A DNA stretch of 64,000 nt from assembly GCA_963811825.1 (NCBI GenBank), contig CAWESS010000022.1, forward strand, positions 62,001 through 126,000, read 5' to 3'. Position numbers and translations under genes: made by a program. The notes beneath the pieces were generated by a model, which saw nothing but the letters and a program-made list of their open reading frames with translations, did not search any database and was not told where the DNA came from. Positions 7,591 through 15,838 of the stretch are shown in pieces (position 1 is the stretch's first letter; every line of letters starts with the position of its first letter). Source of the stretch: Fodinibacter sp963811825. Lineage in GTDB: Bacteria; Actinomycetota; Actinomycetes; Actinomycetales; Dermatophilaceae.

Positions 7591-10101
7591 TCAGCCTTCG
7601 ATGGCCACGATGGTGTCCTGGATGTCCGGGTTCTTGGGCGCACCCTCGAACGTGAACACGGCCTCCTTGCCCTCACCGACGGCGTCCACCGCGACGATCT
7701 CGCCGGCCTTGAGCTCGCCGAAGAGGATCTTCTCGGAGAGGACGTCCTCGATCTCGCGCTGGATCGTGCGCCGCAGCGGACGTGCGCCGAGCACGGGGTC
7801 GTAGCCCTTGGTGGCCAGCAGGTCCTTGGCCGCGGGCGTGAGCACCATGCCCATGTCCTTGTCCTTGAGCCGCTTGTCGAGCTTGGCGATCTCGAGGTCG
7901 ACGATCTGGACGATCTCGGCCTGGCTGAGCTGCGGGAAGACGATGGTGTCGTCGACCCGGTTGAGGAACTCGGGGCGGAAGTGCTGCTTGAGCTCGTCGA
8001 TGACCTTGGCCTTCATCCGGTCGTAGTCCGACCGGGTCTCCGGGCCGGCCGAGAAGCCGAGCGAGCCCTTGGAGATGTCCCGGGTGCCGAGGTTGGTCGT
8101 CATGATGATGACCGTGTTCTTGAAGTCGACCATCCGACCCTGGGAGTCGGTGAGCCGGCCGTCCTCGAGCACCTGCAGCAGCGAGTTGAAGATCTCCGGG
8201 TGGGCCTTCTCGACCTCGTCGAAGAGCACGACGCTGAAGGGCTTGCGGCGCACCTTCTCGGTGAGCTGGCCGCCCTCCTCGTAGCCGACGTAGCCGGGGG
8301 GTGAGCCGAACAGGCGCGAGACGGTGTGCTTCTCGCTGTACTCCGACATGTCGAGCTGGATGAGGCTGTCCTCGTCGCCGAAGAGGAACTCGGCGAGGGT
8401 CTTGGCCAGCTCGGTCTTCCCGACACCGGTCGGGCCGGCGAAGATGAACGAGCCGCCGGGGCGACGCGGGTCCTTCAGGCCGGCGCGGGTGCGACGGATG
8501 GCCTGGGAGAGCGCCTTGATGGCGTCGTCCATGCCGACGACCCGCTTGTGCAGCTCGTCCTCCATGTGGAGCAGGCGGCTGGACTCCTCCTCGGTCAGCT
8601 TGAAGACCGGGATGCCGGTCGACGCGGCCAGCACCTCGGCGATGAGCTCTTCGTCGACCTCGGCGATGACGTCCATGTCGCCGGACTTCCACTCGGCCTC
8701 GCGCTTGGCCTTCTCGTTGCGCAGGTTCTTCTCGTCGTCGCGCAGGCGCGCCGCCTTCTCGAAGTCCTGGCCGTCGATGGCCGACTCCTTCTCGCGCACC
8801 ACGGTGGCGATGCGCTCGTCGAACTCACGCAGGTCCGGCGGTGCGGTCATCCGGCGGATGCGCAACCGGGCCCCGGCCTCGTCGATGAGGTCGATCGCCT
8901 TGTCCGGGAGGAAGCGGTCGTTGACGTAGCGGTCGGCCATGGTGGCCGCCGCGACGAGCGCGCCGTCGGTGATCGAGACGCGGTGGTGGGCCTCGTAGCG
9001 GTCGCGCAGACCCTTGAGGATCTCGATGGTGTGCGGCAGCGTGGGCTCGGCGACCTGGATCGGCTGGAAGCGGCGCTCGAGCGCGGCATCCTTCTCGATG
9101 TGCTTGCGGTACTCGTCGAGCGTCGTCGCACCGATGACCTGCAGCTCGCCGCGGGCGAGCATGGGCTTGAGGATGGATGCCGCGTCGATCGCGCCCTCGG
9201 CGGCGCCGGCACCGACGAGGGTGTGGATCTCGTCGATGAACAGCACGATGTCGCCGCGGGTGCGGATCTCCTTGAGCACCTTCTTCAGGCGCTCCTCGAA
9301 GTCACCGCGGTAGCGGCTGCCGGCGACGAGGGCGCCGAGGTCGAGCGTGTAGAGCTGCTTGTCCTTGAGGGTCTCGGGCACCTCGCCGCGCACGATGTCC
9401 TGGGCCAGCCCCTCGACGACGGCGGTCTTGCCGACGCCGGGCTCACCGATGAGGACAGGGTTGTTCTTCGTGCGGCGCGAGAGCACCTGCATGACCCGCT
9501 CGATCTCCTTCTCGCGCCCGATGACCGGGTCGAGCTTGCCCTCGCGGGCAGCGGAGGTGAGGTTGCGGCCGAACTGGTCGAGCACGAGCGAGCCGGCCGG
9601 GGTGCCCTCGGCGGGGCCGCCCTGGGTGGCGCCGCCGCCGCCGGGCGCGCCCTCCTTGCCGCCCTGGTAGCCGGAGATCAGCTGGATGACCTGCTGGCGG
9701 ACGCGCGAGAGGTCGGCGCCGAGCTTGACGAGCACCTGGGCGGCGACGCCCTCACCCTCGCGGATCAGGCCGAGCAGGATGTGCTCGGTGCCGATGTAGT
9801 TGTGGCCGAGCTGCAGCGCCTCGCGCAGGCTCAGCTCGAGCACCTTCTTGGCGCGCGGGGTGAACGGGATGTGGCCCGTGGGCGCCTGCTGGCCCTGGCC
9901 GATGATCTCCTGCACCTGCTCGCGCACGGCCTCGAGCGAGATGCCGAGGCTCTCGAGGGCCTTGCTCGCGACGCCTTCGCCCTCGTGGATCAGCCCGAGC
10001 AGGATGTGCTCGGTGCCGATGTAGTTGTGGTTGAGGCCGCGGGCCTCCTCCTGGGCGAGCACGACGACGCGGCGGGCGCGGTCGGTGAACCGTTCGAACA
10101 T
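7591..10101 (-). CDS. clpC: ATP-dependent Clp protease ATP-binding subunit ClpC
   Basis: ClpC unfolds proteins for ClpP and is usually essential in actinobacteria. The 836-residue protein has two N-terminal Clp repeats (both with NYIGTEHILLGLI), the first AAA module (Walker A GEPGVGKTA), a UVR-type coiled middle region (around EKESAIDGQDFEKAARLRD) and the second AAA module (GPTGVGKTE, then LFGSPPGYVGYEEGG). The ATG at 10101 has aggag 9 nt upstream. The frame is unbroken over 2.5 kb, in contrast to many genes in this window. Confidence 0.97.
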   Translation of the reverse strand: MFERFTDRARRVVVLAQEEARGLNHNYIGTEHILLGLIHEGEGVASKALESLGISLEAVREQVQEIIGQGQQAPTGHIPFTPRAKKVLELSLREALQLGHNYIGTEHILLGLIREGEGVAAQVLVKLGADLSRVRQQVIQLISGYQGGKEGAPGGGGATQGGPAEGTPAGSLVLDQFGRNLTSAAREGKLDPVIGREKEIERVMQVLSRRTKNNPVLIGEPGVGKTAVVEGLAQDIVRGEVPETLKDKQLYTLDLGALVAGSRYRGDFEERLKKVLKEIRTRGDIVLFIDEIHTLVGAGAAEGAIDAASILKPMLARGELQVIGATTLDEYRKHIEKDAALERRFQPIQVAEPTLPHTIEILKGLRDRYEAHHRVSITDGALVAAATMADRYVNDRFLPDKAIDLIDEAGARLRIRRMTAPPDLREFDERIATVVREKESAIDGQDFEKAARLRDDEKNLRNEKAKREAEWKSGDMDVIAEVDEELIAEVLAASTGIPVFKLTEEESSRLLHMEDELHKRVVGMDDAIKALSQAIRRTRAGLKDPRRPGGSFIFAGPTGVGKTELAKTLAEFLFGDEDSLIQLDMSEYSEKHTVSRLFGSPPGYVGYEEGGQLTEKVRRKPFSVVLFDEVEKAHPEIFNSLLQVLEDGRLTDSQGRMVDFKNTVIIMTTNLGTRDISKGSLGFSAGPETRSDYDRMKAKVIDELKQHFRPEFLNRVDDTIVFPQLSQAEIVQIVDLEIAKLDKRLKDKDMGMVLTPAAKDLLATKGYDPVLGARPLRRTIQREIEDVLSEKILFGELKAGEIVAVDAVGEGKEAVFTFEGAPKNPDIQDTIVAIEG

Positions 10102-10313
10102 GGTGCTTCTCCTGACGTCGAGTCCCCTCGATGCTAGTCGCGCCGTCTGGATGTGGCCCGACGTTAACCAGTGTGCGGTCGAACAGCGAGGGGAGAACTG
10201 TCAGGCCCAACGCGGCACACGTGCCCGGGTGTTCCGCGTGTTCGCTCTCGGCGGAGGGATGTGACCCGGATGAGACCCTTCCGGAGCCCGTCAGAGCAGG
10301 GTCGACGACCGGG

Positions 10314-11141
10314 TCAGCGGCGACGCTGGCAGAGACCGCACCAGAAGAGGTTGCGGCCGGCGACCACACGCGTGCGGACCTTGGAGCCACAGGCGGGACA
10401 CGGCATCCCAGCGCGCTTGTAGACCGACGACGCGCGCTCGGTGAGGTGCGGCACCTCGCCGCGGCCGAGTGCCGCCTCGACCTCGAGCACCTGCTCCTCC
10501 ACGGTGACGATGCGACCCGTGGCCACGCCGAGGGGCAGCAGCCGCTCGAGGTCCTCCCAGATGAGGCGCCACGAGGCCCGGCGCAGCATTCGCCCCTCGG
10601 TGAAGGGCGAGAGCCGGTGCCGGAAGAGCACCTCGGAGCGAAAGACGTTCCCGACACCGGCGAGCACCGACTGGTCCATGAGCAGCTCACCGATGGGGCG
10701 CGACGAGCGCGTGATGCGAGCCCAGGCGGCATCCGGGTCGGCGTCGGGGCGCAGCGGATCCGGGCCGAGGCGCGACAGGACGGCGTCGACCTGCTCGGGG
10801 GAGGCGACCTCGCACAGGTTCGGGCCGCGCAGGTCGGCGACGTGCTGGTCGGTGCGCAGCCGCAGGCGCACCTGACCGACCGCCGGGACCTCGGCGGTCC
10901 ACTCGTGGCTGTCGACGGTGAAGGACCCGATGAGCCCGAGGTGCACGTGCAGCCAGCGGTCGTCGGCGAACTCGACGAACAGGTGCTTGCCGCGAGAGGT
11001 CGCCCGGAGCAGCTCGTGGCCGGTCAGCTGGGCGGCGCCCTCCTCGAACTTGCCCTGGGGGCTGGTGACCTCGGGCGTGGTGCCCGCGAAGGCCTCGTGG
11101 AGGTCGCGGGCGAGGGCGAAGAGCGTGTGACCTTCGGGCAT
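10314..11141 (-). CDS. nei: Fpg/Nei family DNA glycosylase (endonuclease VIII type)
   Basis: This bifunctional base-excision glycosylase has the N-terminal MPEGHT, where Pro2 is the nucleophile and Glu3 the acid. The helix-two-turn-helix segment LMDQSVLAGVGNVFRSEVLF follows, and a C-terminal zinc finger has C-x2-C (CPACGSK) and C-x2-C (CGLC) pairs. Length (275 residues) is normal. It is the last gene of a minus-strand run ku, HhH protein, nei, placing it with double-strand break repair genes. Confidence 0.92.
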   Translation of the reverse strand: MPEGHTLFALARDLHEAFAGTTPEVTSPQGKFEEGAAQLTGHELLRATSRGKHLFVEFADDRWLHVHLGLIGSFTVDSHEWTAEVPAVGQVRLRLRTDQHVADLRGPNLCEVASPEQVDAVLSRLGPDPLRPDADPDAAWARITRSSRPIGELLMDQSVLAGVGNVFRSEVLFRHRLSPFTEGRMLRRASWRLIWEDLERLLPLGVATGRIVTVEEQVLEVEAALGRGEVPHLTERASSVYKRAGMPCPACGSKVRTRVVAGRNLFWCGLCQRRR

Positions 11142-11169
11142 GGACGAGAGCGTATGCCGGGTGGCCGGG

Positions 11170-11520
11170 CTACCAGCTTCCGGACGTCGGCGGCACCTCG
11201 CGCAGGATCCGCAGGGCCTTCGGCCCGAACCCGTGCAGCCGGAGGAGGTCACGATCAGGGGTGGCGGCCACGGCATCCCAGGTCGTGAGCCCGGCGTGGG
11301 CCAGCGCGCCACGGGCGGGGGCGCCGATGGCGTGCACCTCGTGGGGCGGGACATCCGGGACATCCGGAACCTCTGGCACGTCCGGCACCTCGCGTGACGG
11401 CACGTCCGGGACGTCGTGCGGCGGCACGTCCGGGACGTCAGGCGCCCGCGGGAGGCCCGGCGGGCTGTTCGGCTGCTCGCCGTTCGCCCAAACAGCCGTC
11501 GTCTCCACGTCAGCGCCCAT
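11170..11520 (-). CDS. Small helix-hairpin-helix protein with DVP repeats
   Basis: 116 residues. The N-terminal half is a low-complexity run of DVP units (PDVPDVPPHDVPDVP and similar), visible in the DNA as short tandem repeats of a gacgtccc-type word. The C-terminal half (IGAPARGALAHAGLTTWDAV, then LLRLHGFGPKALRIL) is a helix-hairpin-helix fold that would bind DNA without sequence preference. The start ATG at 11520 lies next to the ku stop and nei follows after 28 bp, so the gene is probably co-transcribed with ku. The precise function is unknown. Confidence 0.75.
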   Translation of the reverse strand: MGADVETTAVWANGEQPNSPPGLPRAPDVPDVPPHDVPDVPSREVPDVPEVPDVPDVPPHEVHAIGAPARGALAHAGLTTWDAVAATPDRDLLRLHGFGPKALRILREVPPTSGSW

Positions 11521-11521
11521 G

Positions 11522-12433
11522 TCAGCTCGCCTTCTTCGCGGCCGTCTTCTTCGCCACGGCCTTCTTGGCGGGAGCCTTCTTCGCCGCGGCCTTCTTCGCC
11601 GGGGCGCCCTTCGCAGCGGAGGTGGCCTTCTTCGCCGCCGGCTCCGGGGCCTCACCACGCGCGGCCTTGGCCTTCTCGACCGAGCGGGCCAGCGCCGCGA
11701 GCAGGTCGACGACCTCGCCGCTCTCCTCCGGCTCGGCCGCGCTGACCCGCACCTCGCCGCCCTCGACCTTGGCGCGCACGAGCTCCTTGACGGCGATGGC
11801 GTAGTCGTCCTCGTACTCACCGGGCTCGTAGTCGCCGGCCAGCTGGTCGATGAGCATCTTGGCCATGTCCATCTCCTGCTTGGTGGCGCGCTGCTCCTCC
11901 GTGACCGCCGCGAAGTCGGCCGCGCGCACCTCGTCGGGCCAGAGCATCGTCTGCATGACGATGACGCCGTCGCGCACCCGCAGCACCGCCATCGTCATGC
12001 GGGTGCGGATGGAGACGGTGCAGATGGCCATCCGCTTCTCGGTCTCCAGCGCGTCGCGGAGCAGGATGTACGGCTTGGTCGCCGCCTTGTCGGGCTCGAG
12101 GTAGTACGACTTGTCGAGCCACATGGGGTCGATCTGGTCGGCCGGGACGAACTTGGTGACCCCGATCTCCTTCGACGTCTTGCTCGGCAGGTCGGCGAAG
12201 TCGTCGTCGGTGAGCACGACCATGTCGCCGTCCTCGGTCTCGTACCCCTTGGCGATGTCGTCGTAGGACACCTCCTCGCCGTCGATGGCGCAGGTGCGCT
12301 TGTACTTGATGCGCCCGCCGTCCTCGCGGTGCACCTGGCGGAACTGCACGTCGTGGTTCTCGGTGGCGGAGTACAGCCGCACCGGCACGTTGACCAGCCC
12401 GAAGGAGACCGCGCCCTTCCAGATCGCCCGCAT
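11522..12433 (-). CDS. ku: Non-homologous end joining protein Ku
   Basis: Bacterial Ku is a homodimeric ring that binds DNA ends and recruits LigD. The product opens MRAIWKGAVSFGLVNVPV, the Ku signature, followed by the beta-barrel domain, and ends in a lysine/alanine-rich tail (repeats of AKKA) typical of actinobacterial Ku that binds DNA. The frame also allows GTG 12442, but the ATG at 12433 has ggaaagg at proper spacing. It is divergent from the LigD-type ligase gene across a 17-bp inverted repeat. Confidence 0.95.
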   Translation of the reverse strand: MRAIWKGAVSFGLVNVPVRLYSATENHDVQFRQVHREDGGRIKYKRTCAIDGEEVSYDDIAKGYETEDGDMVVLTDDDFADLPSKTSKEIGVTKFVPADQIDPMWLDKSYYLEPDKAATKPYILLRDALETEKRMAICTVSIRTRMTMAVLRVRDGVIVMQTMLWPDEVRAADFAAVTEEQRATKQEMDMAKMLIDQLAGDYEPGEYEDDYAIAVKELVRAKVEGGEVRVSAAEPEESGEVVDLLAALARSVEKAKAARGEAPEPAAKKATSAAKGAPAKKAAAKKAPAKKAVAKKTAAKKAS

Positions 12434-12502
12434 GGTCGCCACCTTTCCCGGATGCCGTCCGCCTCCTCGCGGCCGGCGCAGACTCCCAGCGTAAGCCCGC
12501 CC

Positions 12503-12546
12503 GTGAGTGCGGAAGTGGTCGCCTGGGCCACCACTTCCGCACTCAC
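12503..12546. repeat. 17-bp perfect inverted repeat in the ku / ligase divergent promoter
   Basis: Left arm gtgagtgcggaagtggt (12503-12519) is perfectly complementary to the right arm at 12530-12546, with a 10-nt loop. It lies 70 bp upstream of ku and 31 bp upstream of the ligase start, so it could be an operator for both, an mRNA 5' structure, or a small extragenic palindrome. Confidence 0.8.
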
Positions 12547-12576
12547 CGCAAGCCTGTGGACCTCGAAGTCGGCAGG

Positions 12577-13557
12577 ATGGGGCTCGTGGCCACCGTCTCC
12601 TCGTCGCACGCGCCGATGCGCCCGATGCTCGCGACCGTCGCGCAGCGGGTTCCGGCCGGTGCTGCCTGGGTGCACGAGGTCAAGTGGGACGGGATGCGGG
12701 TGCTCGTCGACGTGCGCGACGGGCAGGTCAGGGTGTGGTCGCGCAACGAGCGGGACGTCACGGCCTCCTACCCCGAGCTCGAGGGTCTCGGCGCCGACTA
12801 CGACGACATGCTCCTGGACGCCGAGGTCGTCGCGCTCGACGGCGGCCGGCCGAGCTTCCACGCCCTCACCGAGCGGATGCACGTCTCCGACCGGCGCAAG
12901 GCGGCGCGCCTGGCCGCCAGCCGTCCGGTCACCCTCATGGTCTTCGACCTGCTCCGGCTCTTCGGCTCCGACCTCGCGAGCCAGCCGTGGTCGGCCCGGC
13001 GCGAGCTGCTCGAACGGCTCGACCTCGCCGGCCCGCACTGGCAGGTGCCCGCGGTGCACGACGACGGGGAGCAGCTGCTGGCCGCGACCGCCGAGCAGGG
13101 CCTCGAGGGCATCGTCAGCAAGCGCCGGGCCGCCGCCTACGCCGCGGGGCGCCGGTCCCCCGACTGGCGCAAGACCGCGCACAAGGTCACCCACTCGGTC
13201 GTCGTCGGCGGCTGGCGGCCCGAGGTGGGCTCGGCGGGTCGGCTCGGGGCCGTGCTCGTGGGCCTCCCCGACGGTGCGGGCGGCTGGCGGTATGCCGGTC
13301 GCGTGGGCTCCGGCCTGGCCGGCACCGCCGGCGAGGCGCTGGCCATGCGCCTTCGCGCTCTCGGGCGCGGCGACTCGCCGTTCTCCGACGAGGTCCCCGC
13401 GATCGACGCGAACGGCACCACCTGGGTGCACCCCCGCATCGTCGTGGAGGTGCGCGCCCTGGAACTGACCGGTCAGCACCGACTGCGGCAACCGGCATAC
13501 CTCGGGGTGCGCACCGACCTCGTGCCGGCCGACCTGGAGGAGGTCGAGGATGCCTGA
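12577..13557 (+). CDS. ligD: ATP-dependent DNA ligase, LigD ligase module
   Basis: Seals DNA ends in the Ku pathway. The adenylation motif EVKWDGMR carries the active Lys; later motifs are LDAEVV, EGIVSKRR and WRKTAHKV, followed by an OB-fold ending in ELTGQHRLRQPAYLGVRTD. This is the ligase domain alone (about 326 residues), with the polymerase encoded by the next gene, an arrangement known in several actinobacteria. The start is ATG 12577 (in-frame GTG 12556 and 12586 are alternatives). It overlaps the polymerase gene by 8 bp. Confidence 0.88.
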   Translation: MGLVATVSSSHAPMRPMLATVAQRVPAGAAWVHEVKWDGMRVLVDVRDGQVRVWSRNERDVTASYPELEGLGADYDDMLLDAEVVALDGGRPSFHALTERMHVSDRRKAARLAASRPVTLMVFDLLRLFGSDLASQPWSARRELLERLDLAGPHWQVPAVHDDGEQLLAATAEQGLEGIVSKRRAAAYAAGRRSPDWRKTAHKVTHSVVVGGWRPEVGSAGRLGAVLVGLPDGAGGWRYAGRVGSGLAGTAGEALAMRLRALGRGDSPFSDEVPAIDANGTTWVHPRIVVEVRALELTGQHRLRQPAYLGVRTDLVPADLEEVEDA

Positions 13558-14434
13558 GTACGTTCCCGAGGTCACCCGCGTCGAGGTGGCCGGTCGCCGG
13601 CTGCGGCTCACGAGCCTGGACAAGGTGATGTACCCGTCGACCGAGACGACCAAGGGTGAGGTGCTCAGCTACTACGCCCAGGTCGCGCCGCTGATGCTGC
13701 CGCACCTCGCCGGCCGCCCGGTGACGCGGGTGCGGTATCCGCACGGGGTCGAGGACCAGATGTTCTTCTTCGAGAAGAACCTCCCGTCGGGGGCGCCGAG
13801 CTGGCTGCCCCGGATGCCGGTCGACGACGTCGTCTACCCCCTCATCGCCGACCTCGCCGACCTCACCTACCTCGTGAACCTCAACTCGCTCGAGATCCAC
13901 GTGCCGCAGTGGACCGTCTCCGAGGAGGGCGAGCGCAGCAACCCCGACCGGCTCGTCATCGACCTCGACCCCGGCAAGCCCGCCGGGCTGCACGAGTGCG
14001 CGCAGGTGGCGCTGCTCGTGCGCGAGCGGCTGGCCGCGCTCGGGCTCGACCTCCACCCGGTCACCTCGGGAAGCAAGGGCATGCAGCTCTATGCCGCACT
14101 CGGCGGTGACCTCACGAGTGACCAGGTGCGCGACCTCGTGATGCAGCTCGCGCAGGAGCTCACGAAGAAGCACCCCGAGCTGATCCTGTGGAAGATGACC
14201 AAGTCGCTGCGCCCGGGGAAGATCTTCCTCGACTGGAGCCAGAACGTCGCTGCGAAGACGACGATCAGCCCGTACTCCCTGCGCGGTCGTGAGCTGCCGT
14301 GCGTCGCGGCGCCGCGCACGTGGGACGAGGTGGAACGCGGTGCAGCAGAGCCGGACTCGCTGCACCAGCTGATGTTCGACGAGGTGCTCGAGAGGATCGC
14401 CCGCGACGGCGACCTGATCGCCGACCTCCCCTGA
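13550..14434 (+). CDS. ligD: LigD-type primase-polymerase
   Basis: The archaeo-eukaryotic primase-type polymerase of bacterial end joining, adding mainly ribonucleotides at DNA ends. The 294-residue protein shows LTSLDKVMYPSTETTKGEVL near the start, the catalytic acidic motif VIDLDPGK (about 138-145), TSGSKGMQLYAAL and KIFLDWSQN with the third acidic residue. The start overlaps the ligase stop, so the two are translationally coupled and would work together with Ku. Confidence 0.93.
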   Translation: MPEYVPEVTRVEVAGRRLRLTSLDKVMYPSTETTKGEVLSYYAQVAPLMLPHLAGRPVTRVRYPHGVEDQMFFFEKNLPSGAPSWLPRMPVDDVVYPLIADLADLTYLVNLNSLEIHVPQWTVSEEGERSNPDRLVIDLDPGKPAGLHECAQVALLVRERLAALGLDLHPVTSGSKGMQLYAALGGDLTSDQVRDLVMQLAQELTKKHPELILWKMTKSLRPGKIFLDWSQNVAAKTTISPYSLRGRELPCVAAPRTWDEVERGAAEPDSLHQLMFDEVLERIARDGDLIADLP

Positions 14435-14461
14435 GGCGCAACGTCCGGCAGGGTGGTCGCT

Positions 14462-15060
14462 TCAGGGGCCCACGCGGTGCCGGACGTGGTGCGCAGGCGC
14501 GGGCAGCCCGCGCACTCGACGCACCCGGGCAGTGCGTAGAGCAGGCAGCACGAGCCGCGTGGTGCGACGCCGGGCCGCAGCACCCCGGCGGCCGACTCCG
14601 CCTCTCGGCGGGCCGCGACCCACATGTCGTCGACCAGCGCCAGGCGAGTGTGTGGCCCGAGGCGGACGACCGACTCGTATGCCGTGGCGAGCGGCAGCGC
14701 GACCGCGCGGTAGTCCCGCTCGGACCGGGTCAGCCGCTCATCCAGCGACCCGGTGTCGGCCACGAGGCCGCGAAGTCGCACCTCGCGCGGCACGAGAGCC
14801 TGGTCGAGGGCGAACGTCAGGCCGTCGACGTCGGCACGCCAGGGCCCACAGGCAGCGGCGTGGGCGGCCGCGTGGGCCGGAACCTGGAGCAGCCACTGGA
14901 GGACGAACGCGGCGGCCACCTGCGGCGGTGCGTCGACGGAATACCACCTGCCCTGGAGCGAGCGAAGGCCGCGTTGCCACGCGACGGCATCCGTGGCCAG
15001 GGTGTGGGGGAGGGGTGGGCCGGTGGCGGAGAAGGTCAGCCACGAGTGGCGGCGTGACAT
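14462..15060 (-). CDS. FhuF-like ferric siderophore reductase, C-terminal [2Fe-2S]
   Basis: About 200 residues, opening SRRHSWLTFSATGPPLPH and ending with RGSCCLLYALPG followed by CVECAGCPR: the C-C-x10-C-x2-C pattern of the FhuF family, which binds a [2Fe-2S] cluster and reduces ferric siderophores in the cytoplasm. The frame does not stop after the cysteines but runs on opposite the polymerase gene to 14089. A stop in the neighbouring frame at 14462 gives the expected length, so a one-base error near 14480 is likely. The exact 3' end is uncertain. Confidence 0.65.
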
Positions 15061-15063
15061 GAG

Positions 15064-15100
15064 CGCAGCGGCACCCGTCGAGTCGACGGGTGCCGCTGCG
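15064..15100 (-). terminator. Terminator hairpin after lsr2
   Basis: Arms cgcagcggcacccgtcga (15064-15081) and its exact complement (15083-15100) form a long stem. It lies between the lsr2 stop and the start of the FhuF-like gene. Confidence 0.8.
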
Positions 15101-15116
15101 GTGCTGGGGTCGCTGC

Positions 15117-15455
15117 TCAGGCGTGGGCCTTGTCGTAGGCGGCCTGGATCTCCGCGGAGATGCGGCCACGGTCGTTGACCGAGTGGCCGTTCTCGCGCGC
15201 CCAGGCGCGGATCGCACCGACGTCCTTGCGGCCGGAGCCCTTGCCGGCAGCCGTGGAACGGCCGGTCGAGCGACGCCCACCCGTGCGCTCGGCGTGACCG
15301 ATCCAGACGGCCAGGTCGTCGCGCAGCTTTGCGGCGTTGTCCGAGGTCAGGTCGATCTCGTAGCTGACGCCGTCGAGCGAGAACGAGACGGTCTCATCAG
15401 CAGGGGAGCTCTTGTCGATGTCGTCGACGAGGAGCACCTGGACCTTCTTTGCCAT
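15117..15455 (-). CDS. lsr2: Lsr2 family nucleoid-associated protein
   Basis: Lsr2 is the actinobacterial H-NS analogue that bridges and silences AT-rich DNA. The 112-residue protein has the N-terminal dimerisation strands MAKKVQVLLVDDID and VSFSLDGVSYEIDL. Its C-terminal DNA-binding domain includes GRKDVGAIRAWARENGH and VNDRGRISAEIQAAY; the usual AT-hook core RGR is present. The ATG at 15455 has gaaggg 6 nt upstream. An AT-richer stretch lies just upstream, a possible autoregulatory target. Confidence 0.95.
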   Translation of the reverse strand: MAKKVQVLLVDDIDKSSPADETVSFSLDGVSYEIDLTSDNAAKLRDDLAVWIGHAERTGGRRSTGRSTAAGKGSGRKDVGAIRAWARENGHSVNDRGRISAEIQAAYDKAHA

Positions 15456-15578
15456 GGTTTTCCCTTCAGGTTGTGCGGATATCATCCGCGGCATCCTTCA
15501 TCGATGCCGCGAACAATTTACCAGCGTATTCCGGAAAAGGGGAATCCCCGGATGTGCCGCAGCGGTCAATTGAATGCC

Positions 15579-15836
15579 TCAGGAATTCTGGGAGGAGCGG
15601 TCGGTCGGCGACGGCGGCTCGTCCGGCGCCGGATCCGAGGCCCCAGCGCTACCTACGGAATCCGTAGGTGAATTGCCCGTACGACCGGCCGCGCGGTCCT
15701 GCTCGGCCTCGAATCGCGATTGTGCGAGGCGCTCCCGCCGATCGCCCTCGAGCATGCTCTTGATGAGGAAGTAGAACATCGTGGCGACCACAATGGTGGG
15801 CACGATTCCGGCGATATACGGCCAGATCTCGGACAC
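15579..15836 (-). CDS. Small single-pass membrane protein of unknown function
   Basis: 85 residues: one membrane helix (YIAGIVPTIVVATMFYFLIK, about 7-26) followed by a charged segment EGDRRERLAQSRFEAEQD and a low-complexity, Ser/Pro-rich cytoplasmic tail. The GTG start at 15836 follows the lysS stop directly, so it is co-transcribed with lysS. The tail-coding DNA contains a palindrome cctacgga-a-tccgtagg (about 15651-15667). No function can be assigned. Confidence 0.65.
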   Translation of the reverse strand: MSEIWPYIAGIVPTIVVATMFYFLIKSMLEGDRRERLAQSRFEAEQDRAAGRTGNSPTDSVGSAGASDPAPDEPPSPTDRSSQNS

Positions 15837-15838
15837 GC

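Noticed and set aside
8326..10137. A 603-codon open frame on the plus strand opposite clpC
   Set aside because: It is an antisense shadow of a highly conserved gene, a normal result of high GC; its translation is low-complexity and matches no family.
10243..10253. ClgR-like box (cgct-ctc-ggcg) upstream of clpC
   Set aside because: Only one half fits the expected CGCT/AGCG symmetry; too weak to list as a site.
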